DNA of 64,000 nucleotides. Source: Cryptomeria japonica. Its lineage: Eukaryota > Streptophyta > Pinopsida > Cupressales > Cupressaceae. Numbering within the stretch: the first letter of the stretch is position 1; every line of letters begins with the position of its first letter. The DNA is taken from contig NC_081415.1 in assembly GCF_030272615.1 (NCBI RefSeq), forward strand, positions 376,479,392 to 376,543,391. Direction: 5' to 3'. The position numbers and the translations under genes were made by a program. Below, piece after piece: positions 1-11,869 of the stretch. A model generated the notes under the pieces. The model was not told the DNA's origin. It did not search any database and worked only from the letters and a program-made list of their open reading frames with translations.

Positions 1-1440
1 TCCATAAGACTCTAAGAGGCAAACTGAAACAAACTGGAATTTGAAAAATTATCATTAATATTTATGCATTGGAAATTTACAATTTTTACGTCTGAGACTT
101 GAGTCCCTCAAAAACTTAAAAGCCAAAATGAGTGAGTGACAAAGCCTGTGAGGTTTCAAGGACATAGGCAAGAAAAAAATACTAGGGGGTCGGGGCTAGG
201 GCATAGGTAGTGGATGGTTTACAACTTTGCCCTAAGAATCTGGCCCTCCTTCCATGTAGAATTCTTTAGAAAACATAATCTGAGAGAATTATTCAAGACA
301 CATGTAGTTTGTAAAGTCGTCCACGAGCAACCATTTCTGGAGGAAGTCCCTACCAATCCGCGCCCATTTCCTATGACACGTCAAGTGCTCTGCATTCAAG
401 TTCAGGAGAAATGATTGCCTAACCACTGGCATTGTTTGGTCAGGGAGGAGAAGCTTGGATAATTAACTCGCCCAAGGGATCCCCACCCCTACTTCTGCAA
501 GGATGACAACAGTAATGTCATCTTCAAGGAAGTCTTCCTTAAAACCTTCCTCAACAGCATCAGCATATCCACCTTGTCTCCTCTGAGGTCTAGAAGAGAT
601 GCCAAGAACTGAGATGTAATGTCCGTGTTAACACAGTATCTATTTTTCGTTTCGCAGAAACTCTCTGCCCAGCACCATCCACACAACCTCATTGGTGAAT
701 GACCCAACCTCCTTGTAGACTGATTGGAGGGTTGGGTCTCTAACAGAGTCCAGAAAGGCCCTCTGGTCCTATGCAGAAATATTTCTCAAGTGGATGGGAG
801 TGTCCATCTTGAGAAATCAGTTTAACAAATTAAACAACCTAAGCCTATAAACCTAAACTAGAGGAAGAATTTAAATATCGTGAGCTCCAATGATTTATCT
901 ACCAAATGGCAAAGGCTAATTTAAGATAGAAGAAGCAGAGATCATATATAAATAGTTGAAGCTCTTGATTGTAATAATTATTTCTCTAATCGTATTAATT
1001 GCTTTAATTTTTTTAAAATCTTTCCCATAAATGCACTAGTGTGCAAAATTGGAAACAACTATAAACCAGTATCAAGTTGGCAAGTGCCAAGTACCATATT
1101 GGAAGTCGTGGGGACAGAGTGGATTGTAGTTAGTGACTAGATATATATTAAGTGACCGAAATGATCAATGGTGACATTTGATATGTGTCTATTGAATCCA
1201 ATTCCATTCCAGGGACTTTCTGGTGAGCTATGTTCTCTTCAAAAAATTGGGCCGAAATAAAAATTCAGCCATTGATCTACGATCATCGAATAGTTCAAAA
1301 TCATTGATGGATTTTAGGTATGTGTCACCCTTAACGTGTCAAAGAGGCGGCGCTTATTGATACATCATGCAGAGTTCGGACTCAATATGATGTACTGATA
1401 TGATGTGATGTGTCTTGTCTATTAATGGCAATGAATTTAT
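1..1440. other. Unassigned AT-rich region
   Basis: I see no convincing gene, LTR end or RNA in this stretch. The open frames are short (under about 75 codons), lack recognisable motifs and have no homologous partner elsewhere in the window. It may be old degraded transposon sequence or the unseen 3' part of the gypsy remnant to its right. I claim no function. Confidence 0.5.
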
Positions 1441-1805
1441 GAAATCGCCAATAAATCATATATTTTTCCATAAATAACAAAATACTCGCCAATACATTTA
1501 AACAATTTTCAAGCGGTGGATAAAAATCACCAATACATTTAAATAATTTTTCCTTCAAAGTAAAAGTTTTCTCTCATACAGTTATATATTTGTTCCTTTT
1601 AATAAAAATTATTCGCCTCCTACTTTATATATTTTCTCCATAGAACAAGGTATTATTCGCCAAGAAATTTATGGAATTTTCGTACCCTAGAAAAAAATTA
1701 CCAATACAAAATAATTTTTTTACAAAAAAAATTTCGCCATCAATATGAAAATTCCCCCCCAAAAATAATGTCTAATTCGCCAGGATTTTACATAGTTGCC
1801 CAGGG
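1441..1805. repeat. Degenerate TCGCCA-word repeat region
   Basis: The words TCGCCA, TCGCCAATA or close variants recur every 30-70 bases, near 1445, 1488, 1528 (ACCAATA), 1611, 1655, 1699, 1730 and 1776. They are separated by A/T-rich filler. Spacing is irregular, so this is either a badly decayed tandem repeat or a biased-composition untranslated or LTR region. No coding potential is visible. Confidence 0.4.
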
Positions 1806-2249
1806 GGTGGTTTCTTAAAGTTATCCCTGGGGTGGGTATTTCTTCTTGAACTAATTTAGGTGAGTGTCAACCATTGGTTAATATGTCCTTCTATGACCTC
1901 ATGATTTATTTCACCCTGATATTGAAATATGGTGGAGTCACATTTTTGGACCATACGTTCTTCCTTCTTCTACTCTTTTGTAGGTTTTTTGTATGTGGAT
2001 TTAAAGATAGGGCACCCACTATGAAGGTGCCTTGTAGGGCATAATTTCCATAAATGGCATCATTCATCTTGAGTTCAGAAAAGGAGGATGAGATGGAAGT
2101 TTTCACCTTGGCGGAAGCAAGGAAGACATCAGGTTCAATATATGAGGAAGATGGGGGGGTTTTGGAAGCTCCAATGTTGATACTAGGGAAATGATGGGAA
2201 TATGACAAGGAATCCTCAAGGGAATGATAGTACTGAAAGGGTTGATCAT

Positions 2250-2820
2250 CGCCATGGATTGTAATTTTTCATCCTTAAAATGGGAATTTGAGGCACTGTT
2301 GGTAAGTGGAAGGGACGGCTTGCATGGCATGGATCCATGGGCAACCATGGAGGATATTGAATGGAAGATCAAGATCAACAACATGGCACAATGTGCTCTG
2401 TGGCACCGAGCACACCTGAATTGTGAGATTGATCATCCCCATTGAACTTCTCTCAACATTATCAAAATCTTTGATTGTGATACATTGATTGTGCATATAT
2501 GTGATAGTGTACCCCACTTGAGTAACAAAATTTAAAGGACATAAGTTAAGGGCATAACCATTATTAATCGAATTTCACTTCACTATGTATTGTTTGATGA
2601 TTGCTTCAATATTGAGTGGATGGATATGATCATGATCAGGAACCATAGCATTAGATTGGGTAAAACTAAGATGATACATGGAAGAAAAATGTGCAACCAT
2701 GGCTTGAAATTGTGTAGGATTAATATCACTAGGTACACAAGTCTCTTGCAATGTTTGGGTGAGAATCTCTTGATGAGTAGGTGAGACTTTCAGCAAGTCC
2801 AAGATGGAGATCTATGATGG
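2250..2820 (-). pseudogene. Degenerate aspartic protease region of G0
   Basis: The minus-strand frames give LLKVSPTHQEIL and then QFQAMVAHFSSMYHLSFTQ (about 2680-2800), and further on a segment ending GCPWIHAMQAVPSTYQQCLK (about 2280-2350). These match the protease and post-protease segments of element C (FELLKLSSAHKEILD and [20 protein letters not shown]). The predicted active-site segment has lost the catalytic Asp, reading N-N-G, so this copy cannot be active. Established family role: maturation of Gag-Pol. Confidence 0.65.
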
Positions 2821-3099
2821 AGTTTTCCCTAAATACTCAAGGATATTGTACTACATAGACACATATGCAACTAGAGCAAAATTAGGTATGAGAGCTCCAA
2901 GAAATGACATATGATCTCTCCTAGTAGTCATATCACATTAAGTATTAGCTCCCTTGATGTGAATCATGTTGACATGATCTTCTGCTTGAGAAATATAACC
3001 TATTGTGGGACCATAATCGAATGATATGTTATTATAGTTGATGTTGTTGGTCGTATGAGCCTAACCAATATTGGATGTTCTCACTTCTCCTTGATGCTT

Positions 3100-5470
3100 A
3101 GGGATAGCATTCCTATACATGTCGAGGTGGGCATTTGGTGGCTTTCCCATGGTAGGGTCAACATCGATTTTATCCTTGTCAACGACATCTTGAACTAGGT
3201 GTTTAAGGTTCATGCACTTATTTGTGTCATGAACCGAAATGCAATAATAAGCATAGTATTCATTATACTTATACCAACTTGGTTTGGGTTTAGACTCATC
3301 GAATGGTTGTGTTTTAGGCTATAAAACCATGTTATTCTGCTCCATGTGTTTGAAGATGACATCTAGAGGTTTGCCCATGGGCATGAATTGACATCATGGG
3401 TCATTTTGATAAATAGGATTTTAGGACACAATGATTGCATTTGTCCAATTAGCTTGCACATTTTGCATTTGTGCTTGTGATTGTTGATGAATTGGAGGTG
3501 GTGATTTGACATGCATAGTTGAAAATGAATTGACATACAATTGTTGTAGGGGAGGTGGATTTGCAACCATGATCATTTGTATTGGTTTTGAATCAGTGAT
3601 CCCATGGTCGAAAGGGTTCTTCTTTTTGTTACAATTCCTTTACTTGTCATGATTAGGCTTATTGGAATATTCTTTGTAGATTTTGATGATTACTTTGTCA
3701 ATCAAAGCCTATTCCACTGATGGCCCTTTAAACATGATGTCTTTGAAGGTGCTTGCACAATTCAGTTGAATGTGATATGCAAACTTTAGATGGAGATTAC
3801 TAATGAAAATCGGGACCAATTGAGTATCTGACACAGTACACAAGAGGCAGCCATCGAGAACTCTCCACCTTTGAATGTAATCTAGAAGACTTTCACCTCC
3901 TTTTTTCTTAGTTTGACATAGGTCAAGCATAGAGATATCATTCTCAAATTTTAATGATATTGAGCCACAAAACATTCAGATATGTCTACGAAGCTAGTGA
4001 TAGTGTCGAATCACAATTTAAAAAACCATTCAAGTGTAGGTCCACTGAGACTCTTGGGGAACAATCATAGAAGGTAAATTATCACACCATGACACTTCCT
4101 GACAAGCCATAAAGAACTCTTTGACACAATGACATGGATCACCTTTCCCTTTGTATTTATTGAATCTAGGCATCTCAAAGTGTTTAGGGAAGGGCATTAT
4201 CATTATTAATTTAAAAATTTGATAAGGATAGAGTTCATCAAATTTGAAAACATGTTTGGAGCTATTATATTTCAATTCTTTAAGAGAATATTTCATTTCC
4301 TCCCATTTGGGTATTGATAAGAAATGGATCAGGTGATGACATGGTTGATTGGTAATATTGTGCTTGTCATGCCACTTGACATTAATTTAGATAGTTTGAT
4401 TGTTGTGGTGGATTTTGGTAACCTGCCATGTTTTGATAGATAGGAATCTGTTGTTGAACAAATGATGGTTGTTGATACTATCATGGTTGTGAATAGGTTG
4501 CAACATTCTATGGAGGAGCGATGTGTTGTTGCACGTTAGGAAATTGTTGAATCTAAGTTCCACCTTGAAGGTAATTGCCCCCAGTATAGTTAGGATACAC
4601 ATTAGGTTGGGTATTCTTTGATGGGGGATTCTGATTAGCACCATTTGCCAATTGGTGAATGTTCATCACAATGTAGAATGAAGGAAGTGGTTGCAAGACA
4701 ACAAGTTGAGAAGTCACTTGTGGTTGATATTGTGGGGCACTAATAACTTGTAGTATTGATTGCACAGGTGGGGGTATAGATGATGATGGTATAGCATAGC
4801 CCATGCTTCTAGTCATAGCTTATGTGTCAAATGATGGCAGGTAACCAAGAATTCCTATAGTCTAAGTTGGTGCTTGTGTTGAAGGATACTCATAGGTTGA
4901 GTGACAAAATTGTTAAAGGGTCTGACTTGCATCACACTAGATGTCAGGGGCATTTGAGCCAGCATAGGAAGTGAAATAATAAGTGGTGTGGATGGCACAT
5001 TGACTATTGAATTGTAGATCCTACCTCACAAGAGTTGAGATAACACATATCTTGATGGGTTAGTGTAAAATAGTTGATAATGTCACCAAAGGGATCCCAT
5101 AGGTGGTAAATGGATTGATGCAAATTGGAAAATTTGTTGTGGTGGTACAACTATTTGTTTCATTAGAGATGATGATAGAATTTTTTATAAAGGAACCTGC
5201 TATTGAGGGGGTTCTTACAGACTTGTAGTTATAGATAGATCGGGTGATGCAACCGTCATGCCTTGGGTGAGAGTATGTTCACAAAGATGAGATTCTTATG
5301 ACTCTCTATGATATCATCTACCATTTGGGCATTATCAGGAATCAAAAGGAATCGGTCCATAGGATTGATTTGTAAATTTGTCTCATCAGGTTGATTGACC
5401 ATAGTGTCATCTAAGATGGTTGGATTAAGCAGGTCGCAAGTGATAAGATGATGAGGATTGATAGGGTATG
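3100..5470 (-). pseudogene. gag: Degenerate Gag of G0
   Basis: The minus-strand fragments contain an N-terminal Gln/Asn/Pro-rich domain (about 4390-5470) and capsid-like stretches with PRFNKYKGKGDPCHCVKEF at about 4100-4200. Next comes LDYIQRWRVLDG (about 3850-3890), which corresponds to LTFLQRWRKMF of element C Gag. A knuckle-like CISVHDTNKCMNLKHLVQD lies at about 3190-3245, with H and C preserved. Several stops and frameshifts break it. Gag would form the virus-like particle. It is a dead copy. Confidence 0.65.
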
Positions 5471-5589
5471 CATAGGATATATGTAAGTTATTAGATTAAT
5501 ATTATTTTTATATGTTTTAATCCTATGTAAATGTCAAAAATAAAATTCAAAAGTGAAAAGTAAAAAGTAAAAGTAATATGTTAGTTCAT

Positions 5590-5770
5590 AGTTATTTTTT
5601 AATATGGGAAAATAGGTTTTGATGGGCCCCTGAAACCCATTACAGCCAAAAGATCAAAAGATTTACATTAAAGCACAGAAAAACACAAAACATAGCACAC
5701 AAAGAAAAGAAAGCTGACGAACAAAATGCCAGCAAATAAGAGACAACAAGCCAAAAACCAAAAAGGACCG
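5590..5770 (-). other. Possible LINE 3' UTR tail
   Basis: Read on the minus strand, a T/G-rich stretch leads to GGCTGTAATGGGTTTCAGGG, then GCCCATCAAAACC and a short A-rich end near 5583-5590. T-rich text ending in a GGGCCC-containing tail is, from memory, typical of plant LINE 3' UTRs. If right, the LINE transcript extends to about 5590 and includes the extra ORF. No long poly(A) is present, so this is tentative. Confidence 0.35.
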
Positions 5771-5824
5771 ACAGAAGCCCAAATTTAGGTTAAGTTCTGA
5801 AGCATTTTAGCAGCTTCCAACTCT

Positions 5825-7464
5825 AGTTATTCCATATTATTAGTTGCCCACTTGATTTCCTCAATTTCCTTGTTGTGGCTTTGCATCTTTTTAGTGCTCG
5901 CCCATGTTCTTCTCCCAAGCCCTGTTTCCTTATCATCTGGGGTATCATCCTTTACTTTAATAATTCCTACCACAACCTTATCCCCATGGTCATTCTTCGG
6001 CTTACTGATAAGAGCCTTCATACTAGCCAAGGTAGCCTTAAGAATCTTATGACTTTGATCACCATTTTTTTTGAGTGTGTTCTCAACTCCATCAAGTCTT
6101 TTTCAGTGGCCCTTTCTCTGTTCTCTAGGATAAGAAAGCTATTTTGATTAGCATTGATAATCTCCTCTGCATTACCAATAGCTTTGGTAAGCTCACTGAG
6201 ACAATCTGGGAGGGAATTAAAATTACCTGAGCCTAAAGCTTGTAAAGGCTTGATTTTCCCTACTTCCTGGGCCTGCTTGGTTTTAATGGTAGTAATTTCC
6301 TTTTGCATCCAGAGGAGCACCTGTTCAAAGCTATCAATGCCATTATTAATGCAGAGGTCAATATCCAGGTGATGCTTTTCTTGGGTCTTGTCACCTACGG
6401 TTTCAAGATTCACTTCCAATCCCACCTCCCTTACATCAGAGCTCTGAGCCTCTTTCATGGGCGTATCCTCCCCCATCAGGCCCTTATCCTTAGAATCAGT
6501 CATGAGAGGCGACCGGTCCTTGGTTCCCACATCCTTAGTTATAGGAGTCTTCCTTTTCTACTTCTGTCTCATGAGGGTTTGGACCTCCTTGCTTTTAGTA
6601 TCCATGTCATTGTCAGTCTCATTTTCCTCCTCATACTAGCTATCCTCATCCTCCCCTCTCTACTTCTTTTTAGCAAACCCTTTATTTTGTTTCCCATGCT
6701 CTATTTTTCTATTTTTCCTGCTCGACCCAGCAATTTGGGGGTCATCCTATATCTCAGCTTTTGTGTCATAGACTTCGCCTTCCTCATCATCAAAGTCATC
6801 GAAATCCTCTTCCGACTCGGAGACCTCAGCTATATTCAACTGGATGGTAGTGTTCTTAATGTGATTTATACAAAATCACCATCAAAACTTCATTCATTGC
6901 TAGGTTGATATTGGGGTTGGATATAGCATCCTTGATCCCAGCATTAAGGGCACATAAAAGATAATATGGAATAGAAATTTTATCTTTATACCTAAAGTGA
7001 TTAAGTAAGACAAAATGGTAGTTGTAATCCCTACCGTATCTACCGTCACAAGTGATAAATTCCATTATAGCAAGAAAAACCCTTCACCAAATTAATTTAA
7101 TTACCTTTGGCGAGAAGTAGGTATGGCTTCCCTTCACCAGTCTAGCTTTTTCCTCCTCATCCTTTGGAAATTTCTTCACGACAGCGTCTGAAATCTTTCT
7201 GTCCCTGTAGAGCTTGATGTCATCCATCGGAAGACCTGTTGCCCCCGCAATCATAGTTTCAGTCACCTTGAACTTCTTGTTGCCTATGGTTAATGTGCCT
7301 TTCTTCCAACCCTTCTTGAAGATTCTCATAATTTTGGGTCATTTCTCCTACATGTGCTCCATGAAATTAGTCATCTTGGCAGCTTGAAGTATCGCCCAGA
7401 ACTGCGGATGATTCCTCCATTTATCAATGGTGGTAGCCTCTGTTCTCTTTTTTTTTCCACCCAT
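5825..7464 (-). pseudogene. Unrecognised ORF with plant-transposon-like N-terminal domain, downstream of LINE ORF2
   Basis: ATG at 7464 (MGGKKKRTEATTIDKW). After a stop at about 7350 the frame continues with VTETMIAGATGLPMDD, LYRDRKISD and FITCDGRYGRDYNYHF (about 6900-7330). An acidic linker follows (about 6600-6850), then a helical, charged C-terminus (5827-6530) with one frameshift near 6025. The N-terminal part resembles the retroelement-associated 'putative plant transposon/mobile' type domains, by my recognition only. It could be a captured third ORF of the LINE, an ORF1 placed before gag in G0, or a separate element. It is broken by stops and I do not know its function. Confidence 0.5.
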
Positions 7465-7780
7465 AATGCTATTGATATCAATTGTCTTTAATTTCTAGCT
7501 GATACATTTCTTTGCTACAAACTTTGTGTGAGAAACCAGTAGAATTCTATAGGAGTTTCTGATGCTTTTGTTCAAGAGGGAGAAAAAAACCCATAAAGCA
7601 TGCAAAGTGAACCTACAATGATTATTGTACCTCCTTCTTGGCTTCCTACAAAACTAGCTCGTACTGCCATGACTTCTCCTTACACCTCGGGAAATGATTT
7701 CAAATTTGACCCTGCTTACCATGCAATCTTTCATAAGTTAAGATATCATGTGCCACACACAGTAGCTCTCCTTCACCATT

Positions 7781-10700
7781 CTAGGTAATAATTTGCTTGC
7801 TCTGTACTACCTCATTAGCAGCCCAATCACCACTCTTATTGTCCTCTCTGTAAACATGGTAAATGTGACATTTTTTAAACCCCTGAAGCAACTCTTTGGC
7901 GAAATCTATGATGTTTGTGATAGTCCATGAAGTTTGATGTTTACCTAGAAGGAAGTTAATAATGTTTTTAGATTCACCTTCCAACCATAGCATTTTGACC
8001 CCTAAAATATAGGCTAATTTAATTGATTGAAGGGCACCCATAGCTTCCACCAGATGATTGGTCTGAATTCCCAGGGGATAGGCAACAGCCAGCCCCATTT
8101 CAAATAACACCACTGCAACCAATAGGTCCTAGGTTTCTTTTCGCCATGCCATCAAAGTTGGCCTTAAACCAATCATTGGGGGAAAGGACCAAAAACATAA
8201 TCTTCTATTGATTTGGTTGATGTTGGAGCCCAAAAAGGCTGGGATATTCCATCTTTTGAGAACATCAAAGTCCTCCTTATTGCTACAACAATGCACCCCC
8301 CTGGCCATCACATTCTCAACACAATTTTTTTTTTATCTTGACCCACACCACTTCAAAGGTGTTAATATCATTCTGAAATATTCTATTATTTCTCTCTTTC
8401 CTTATCCCCTAGAGGATATGGGCAAAAGAAAACTTCCATAGATATCTTATGGTGATGTTATTGGTAGAATAATGCCAGCTTCTAAAACAATCCTCCATCT
8501 CCTCCAGGAAAACCCAATTCAACCCCCACATTTTAAAAAACATCCCCCAAATAGGAGTGGTAAAAGGATGGTGTAAAAAGATGTGGTTCATAGATTCCTC
8601 ATTATTAAGATAGAGATAGCATATATTTGGGAAAGAAAAGCCCCTCTTTCTCAAATTATCAATTGTTAGAATCTTATTTTGCAAAAGGATCCACAAAAAA
8701 ATATTAATTTTAGGAATCAAACCTGGATACGAAGCCTTAGCCCAGCAAGGAGTAGGGTCTTGGGATTGAGCCAATAAAAGGACATCATAAGAGACCGAAT
8801 AAGTCCTTGAGGAAGTCCCACTCTACACCATGTGGTCTTCCCTTCTGGTATTTAAGACAACATGGTTGATCATTAAATTTACCTACTTCAGTTTGGGATC
8901 AATAGATCTGAGGTCCACCCACTTTTGATCTTTCCAATAATCAACCACTTTCGCACTGATCTTCTCCTTACAATTCTAGATGAGCATCTAAGAGACCTTC
9001 TTATTAAAAGGGGCTCCATCAATCCAAGTATCATCCCAAAAGTCCACTTTTCTGCCATCACCTATGGCCCATACATTACCAAGACTAGCAATACCTTTAG
9101 CCTGAATAATACTATTCCAAATGAAAGAACCTCTTGGTATTTGATCAGAGACCAGGAAATCCTCAATGGTGGGAACTTTATGTAAGTAATTAGCCTTCCA
9201 AATATCATTCCATTCTCCTTTTCCCTGATAAGTTCTATAAATTTGTTTGGCAAGAAGAGTTTTGTTCAAAGTTTTGATATTCCTTAAGTCCAGACCCCCC
9301 TTCTTTTTGGGTTTACACACATTTTCCCAGACTATGAGAGTCATTCTCTTCTTCTCCTAAAACCCAAACCATAGGAAATCATTTTGGATTTTCTCAATGG
9401 CATCAACAAGTTTTCTAGGGATTTTAATAAGGATTAAAGCATACACCAGAAGACTCTGGAGAGAAGATTTTAAAAGTTGGACTTTTCCAGCTTGACTAAG
9501 AAGGGTACCTTTCCAACCAACCATCTTTCTATTGAATCTATCCACAAGACTATTCCAAAATATCTCTGAGGGTTTCAATCCCAAGGGGAGGCCAAGGTAG
9601 ATAATAGGATTCTTACCAATTTGGCATCCAAGGATCCGGGCCATCCTTATTTGTTTATCCTCTGAGATGTTAAAGAAGAAAACACATATTTTCTCCCAAT
9701 TGATGGTTTGACACGAGGCCAAGCTATAAGTGTTGAGAAGGTTCTTCAGATTGGACACTTCTTTGATAGTGGATGATCCCATTAAAATGGTATCATCAAC
9801 AAATTGTTTATGAGTACAGGTTCTAAAACTAGAAGAGGGCGATATACCACAGAGAAGCCACAAAGAAACATATTTGCTGATAAATTTACCCAGACATTCA
9901 GCCAAAATGATGAAGAGTATAGGGGATATCGAATCCCCCTGCCTGATACCCCTAGAAGTTTTGAATAAGGGGGAAGGCACCCCATTGATAATGACAAAAA
10001 AAGAAGGGGTAGAGATGAGTTGATCAATCATATTGATAAACCTAACTCCAAAACCAAAATCTCTAAGCACCTTACCCAAGAAACTCCAGTCCACTCAGTC
10101 ATAGGCTTTAGACAAATCCAGCTTCATAAGAGATACTTGCTTTTTCGAATCCACCAGCGGATGAATGTTTTCATGGATAGCAATGATAGAGTCAAGGATT
10201 TTTCTATCAGGAATAAATCCACTCTGTTGGGGAAAAATGATTAGACGAAGAATCCTTAGCAGTCTACTTGTCACCACCTTAGAAATACTTTTATAGAATG
10301 AGTTGCATAATCTTATTGGTCAGAACTTATCCATAGAGTCAGCCCCCAAGAATTTGGGTATTAGAACCAAGAAAGTTGCATTGAGTTCCTTTAAGATCAT
10401 TCTAGCCCCAAAAAACTCCTGCACACCATTAACCACATCATCTTTGAGGATGTCCCAGAAGGTTTGAAAGAAGAACAATGGAAATCCATCCGGGCTCAGG
10501 GCTTTGTTCCCATCAAAAGAAAAAACTTATTTTTTAACTTCCTCCTCAGAAGGGATGGCCACCAAGGCCTTGTTCTGATCCTTATTAATAGTTGAAGGAA
10601 TATTATTAAGTATGGCACTCTAGGAGTGACCATCCAAACCAAAGTCTGCTGAAAGAAGTGAGGTAAAAAATTTCATGGTTTCCTTCCCGATCTCATCATC

Positions 10701-11869
10701 CTTCCCCATTTTAGTTCCCCCAATTCTTAGCTTCAAGATTCTATTACCAGCCTTGTGTTTCATTGCAGTCATATGGAAGAATCTAGTATTTCTATCCCCA
10801 ACTTTAAGCCATAGAGATCTAGACCTTTGTTTCTAGAATTCTTCCTCTCTTATGATAATCTTGTGGTACTTCACTAGCACTTCATTTTCCTCCCTGATTG
10901 ATACTTCATTGTATCCACTCGTTTGGATTTTATCCTACATTTCCTTGAGTTCTAGCTGGGTTTTGGTCTTGGCAACAAACAGATCTTTGAAAACCTCCTT
11001 GTTCCATTTTTTAATATTGTCCTTCATATTCCTTAATTTTTTTGCCATTCTATACATAATAGTACCTTTAACATCAATAGACCACCACTTCTCAATGACT
11101 GGCAAAAGGTTAGGATGGTCCAGCCACATCCTTTCAAATCTAAATGAGAAATTTCTTTTAACAATGGTATTGTCAGCAACAAAAATCAAAGGGAAATGGT
11201 TAGAACCTATCCTAGATATAGCAGAGAGGGAGCACTAATAATGGTTAAACCACTCGTTAGAAATAAGGGCCCTGTCAAATCTGACTTGAATAAGATCTTC
11301 TCCCGTCCTCCTATTCATCTAGGTAAAATTGGCTCCTTGGAGCTCAATATCATGCAAACCCTGGTTGTTGATAAAGTTCATAAGATTCATTCTACTTTCT
11401 AGTTGTGAAGTGACACCTCCAAATTTCTCATTGTCTCAAAGAGGGGTGTTGAAATCCCCCATAACAATCCACATATCCTCCTTGTAAAGAACCTAAATAG
11501 CTTCAAGCTTTTCCAAAATTTGCTTCTACCAAGTCTATTATTAGGGGCATAAATATTGGTAAGTAGTAAAGAGGTTTCATCCCCAATGTGATGAATCCTG
11601 AAAAAAGCCAGATTGCTATCATGATATACAGTCTCCCCAGAAACATGCCTAAGGTTCCAAAAAATGGCAATGCCCCAAGAAGCACCATCAAAACTTCCAC
11701 CAAAAAATTCCCCATCCTTAAAAAGCTTAATCTTTTGTACTTACTCTTTAGTCATTTTAGTTTCTTGGATAATAACAATGTCTGATTTATGTTCTCTGAC
11801 TAAATTTCTAAGAACATCCTGTTTATGTGGATGATTTAGCCCATGTATATTCCATGAAATTATTTTCAT
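7781..11869 (-). pseudogene. LINE ORF2 (endonuclease, reverse transcriptase, RNase H)
   Basis: ATG at 11869 begins MKIISWNIHGLNHPHK, the classic start of an L1 AP-endonuclease, followed by VIIQETK with the metal-binding Glu (about 11755). RT lies at about 9360-10500: SGFIPDRKILD, KLDLSKAYD, GIRQGDSISPILF, FVDDTIL (active site FVDD) and YLGLPLG. One in-frame TGA after KAYD (10095) looks like a CGA-to-TGA change. A zf-RVT-like region spans about 8410-8775, and RVT_3-type RNase H is at 7781-8170. The domain order is that of plant L1 ORF2, whose product nicks DNA and primes reverse transcription. Stops and frameshifts make it non-functional. Confidence 0.88.

Larger units (their letters stand above)
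1900..5480 (-). mobile_element. G0: Tat-like Ty3/gypsy gag-protease remnant
   Basis: Read on the minus strand, this stretch gives in order a Pro/Gln/Asn-rich Gag N-terminus, a Gag capsid-like region, a zinc-knuckle region and a protease region. Each is related to the matching part of element C in this window, though divergent. No LTR, PBS or RT was found, so both ends are lost or lie under other insertions. Its upstream (right) side abuts the LINE-associated sequence, which suggests the LINE landed in or next to it. Confidence 0.7.

Noticed and set aside
214..414. 66-codon frame near the left end
   Set aside because: No motif, no homologue in the window, and a length expected by chance in 64 kb.
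6303..6908. 201-codon plus-strand frame, Leu/Ile/Phe-rich
   Set aside because: It is the complement of the acidic, Ser-rich minus-strand ORF (5825-7464). Its hydrophobic look is what the reverse of such coding text gives, and it has no motif of its own.
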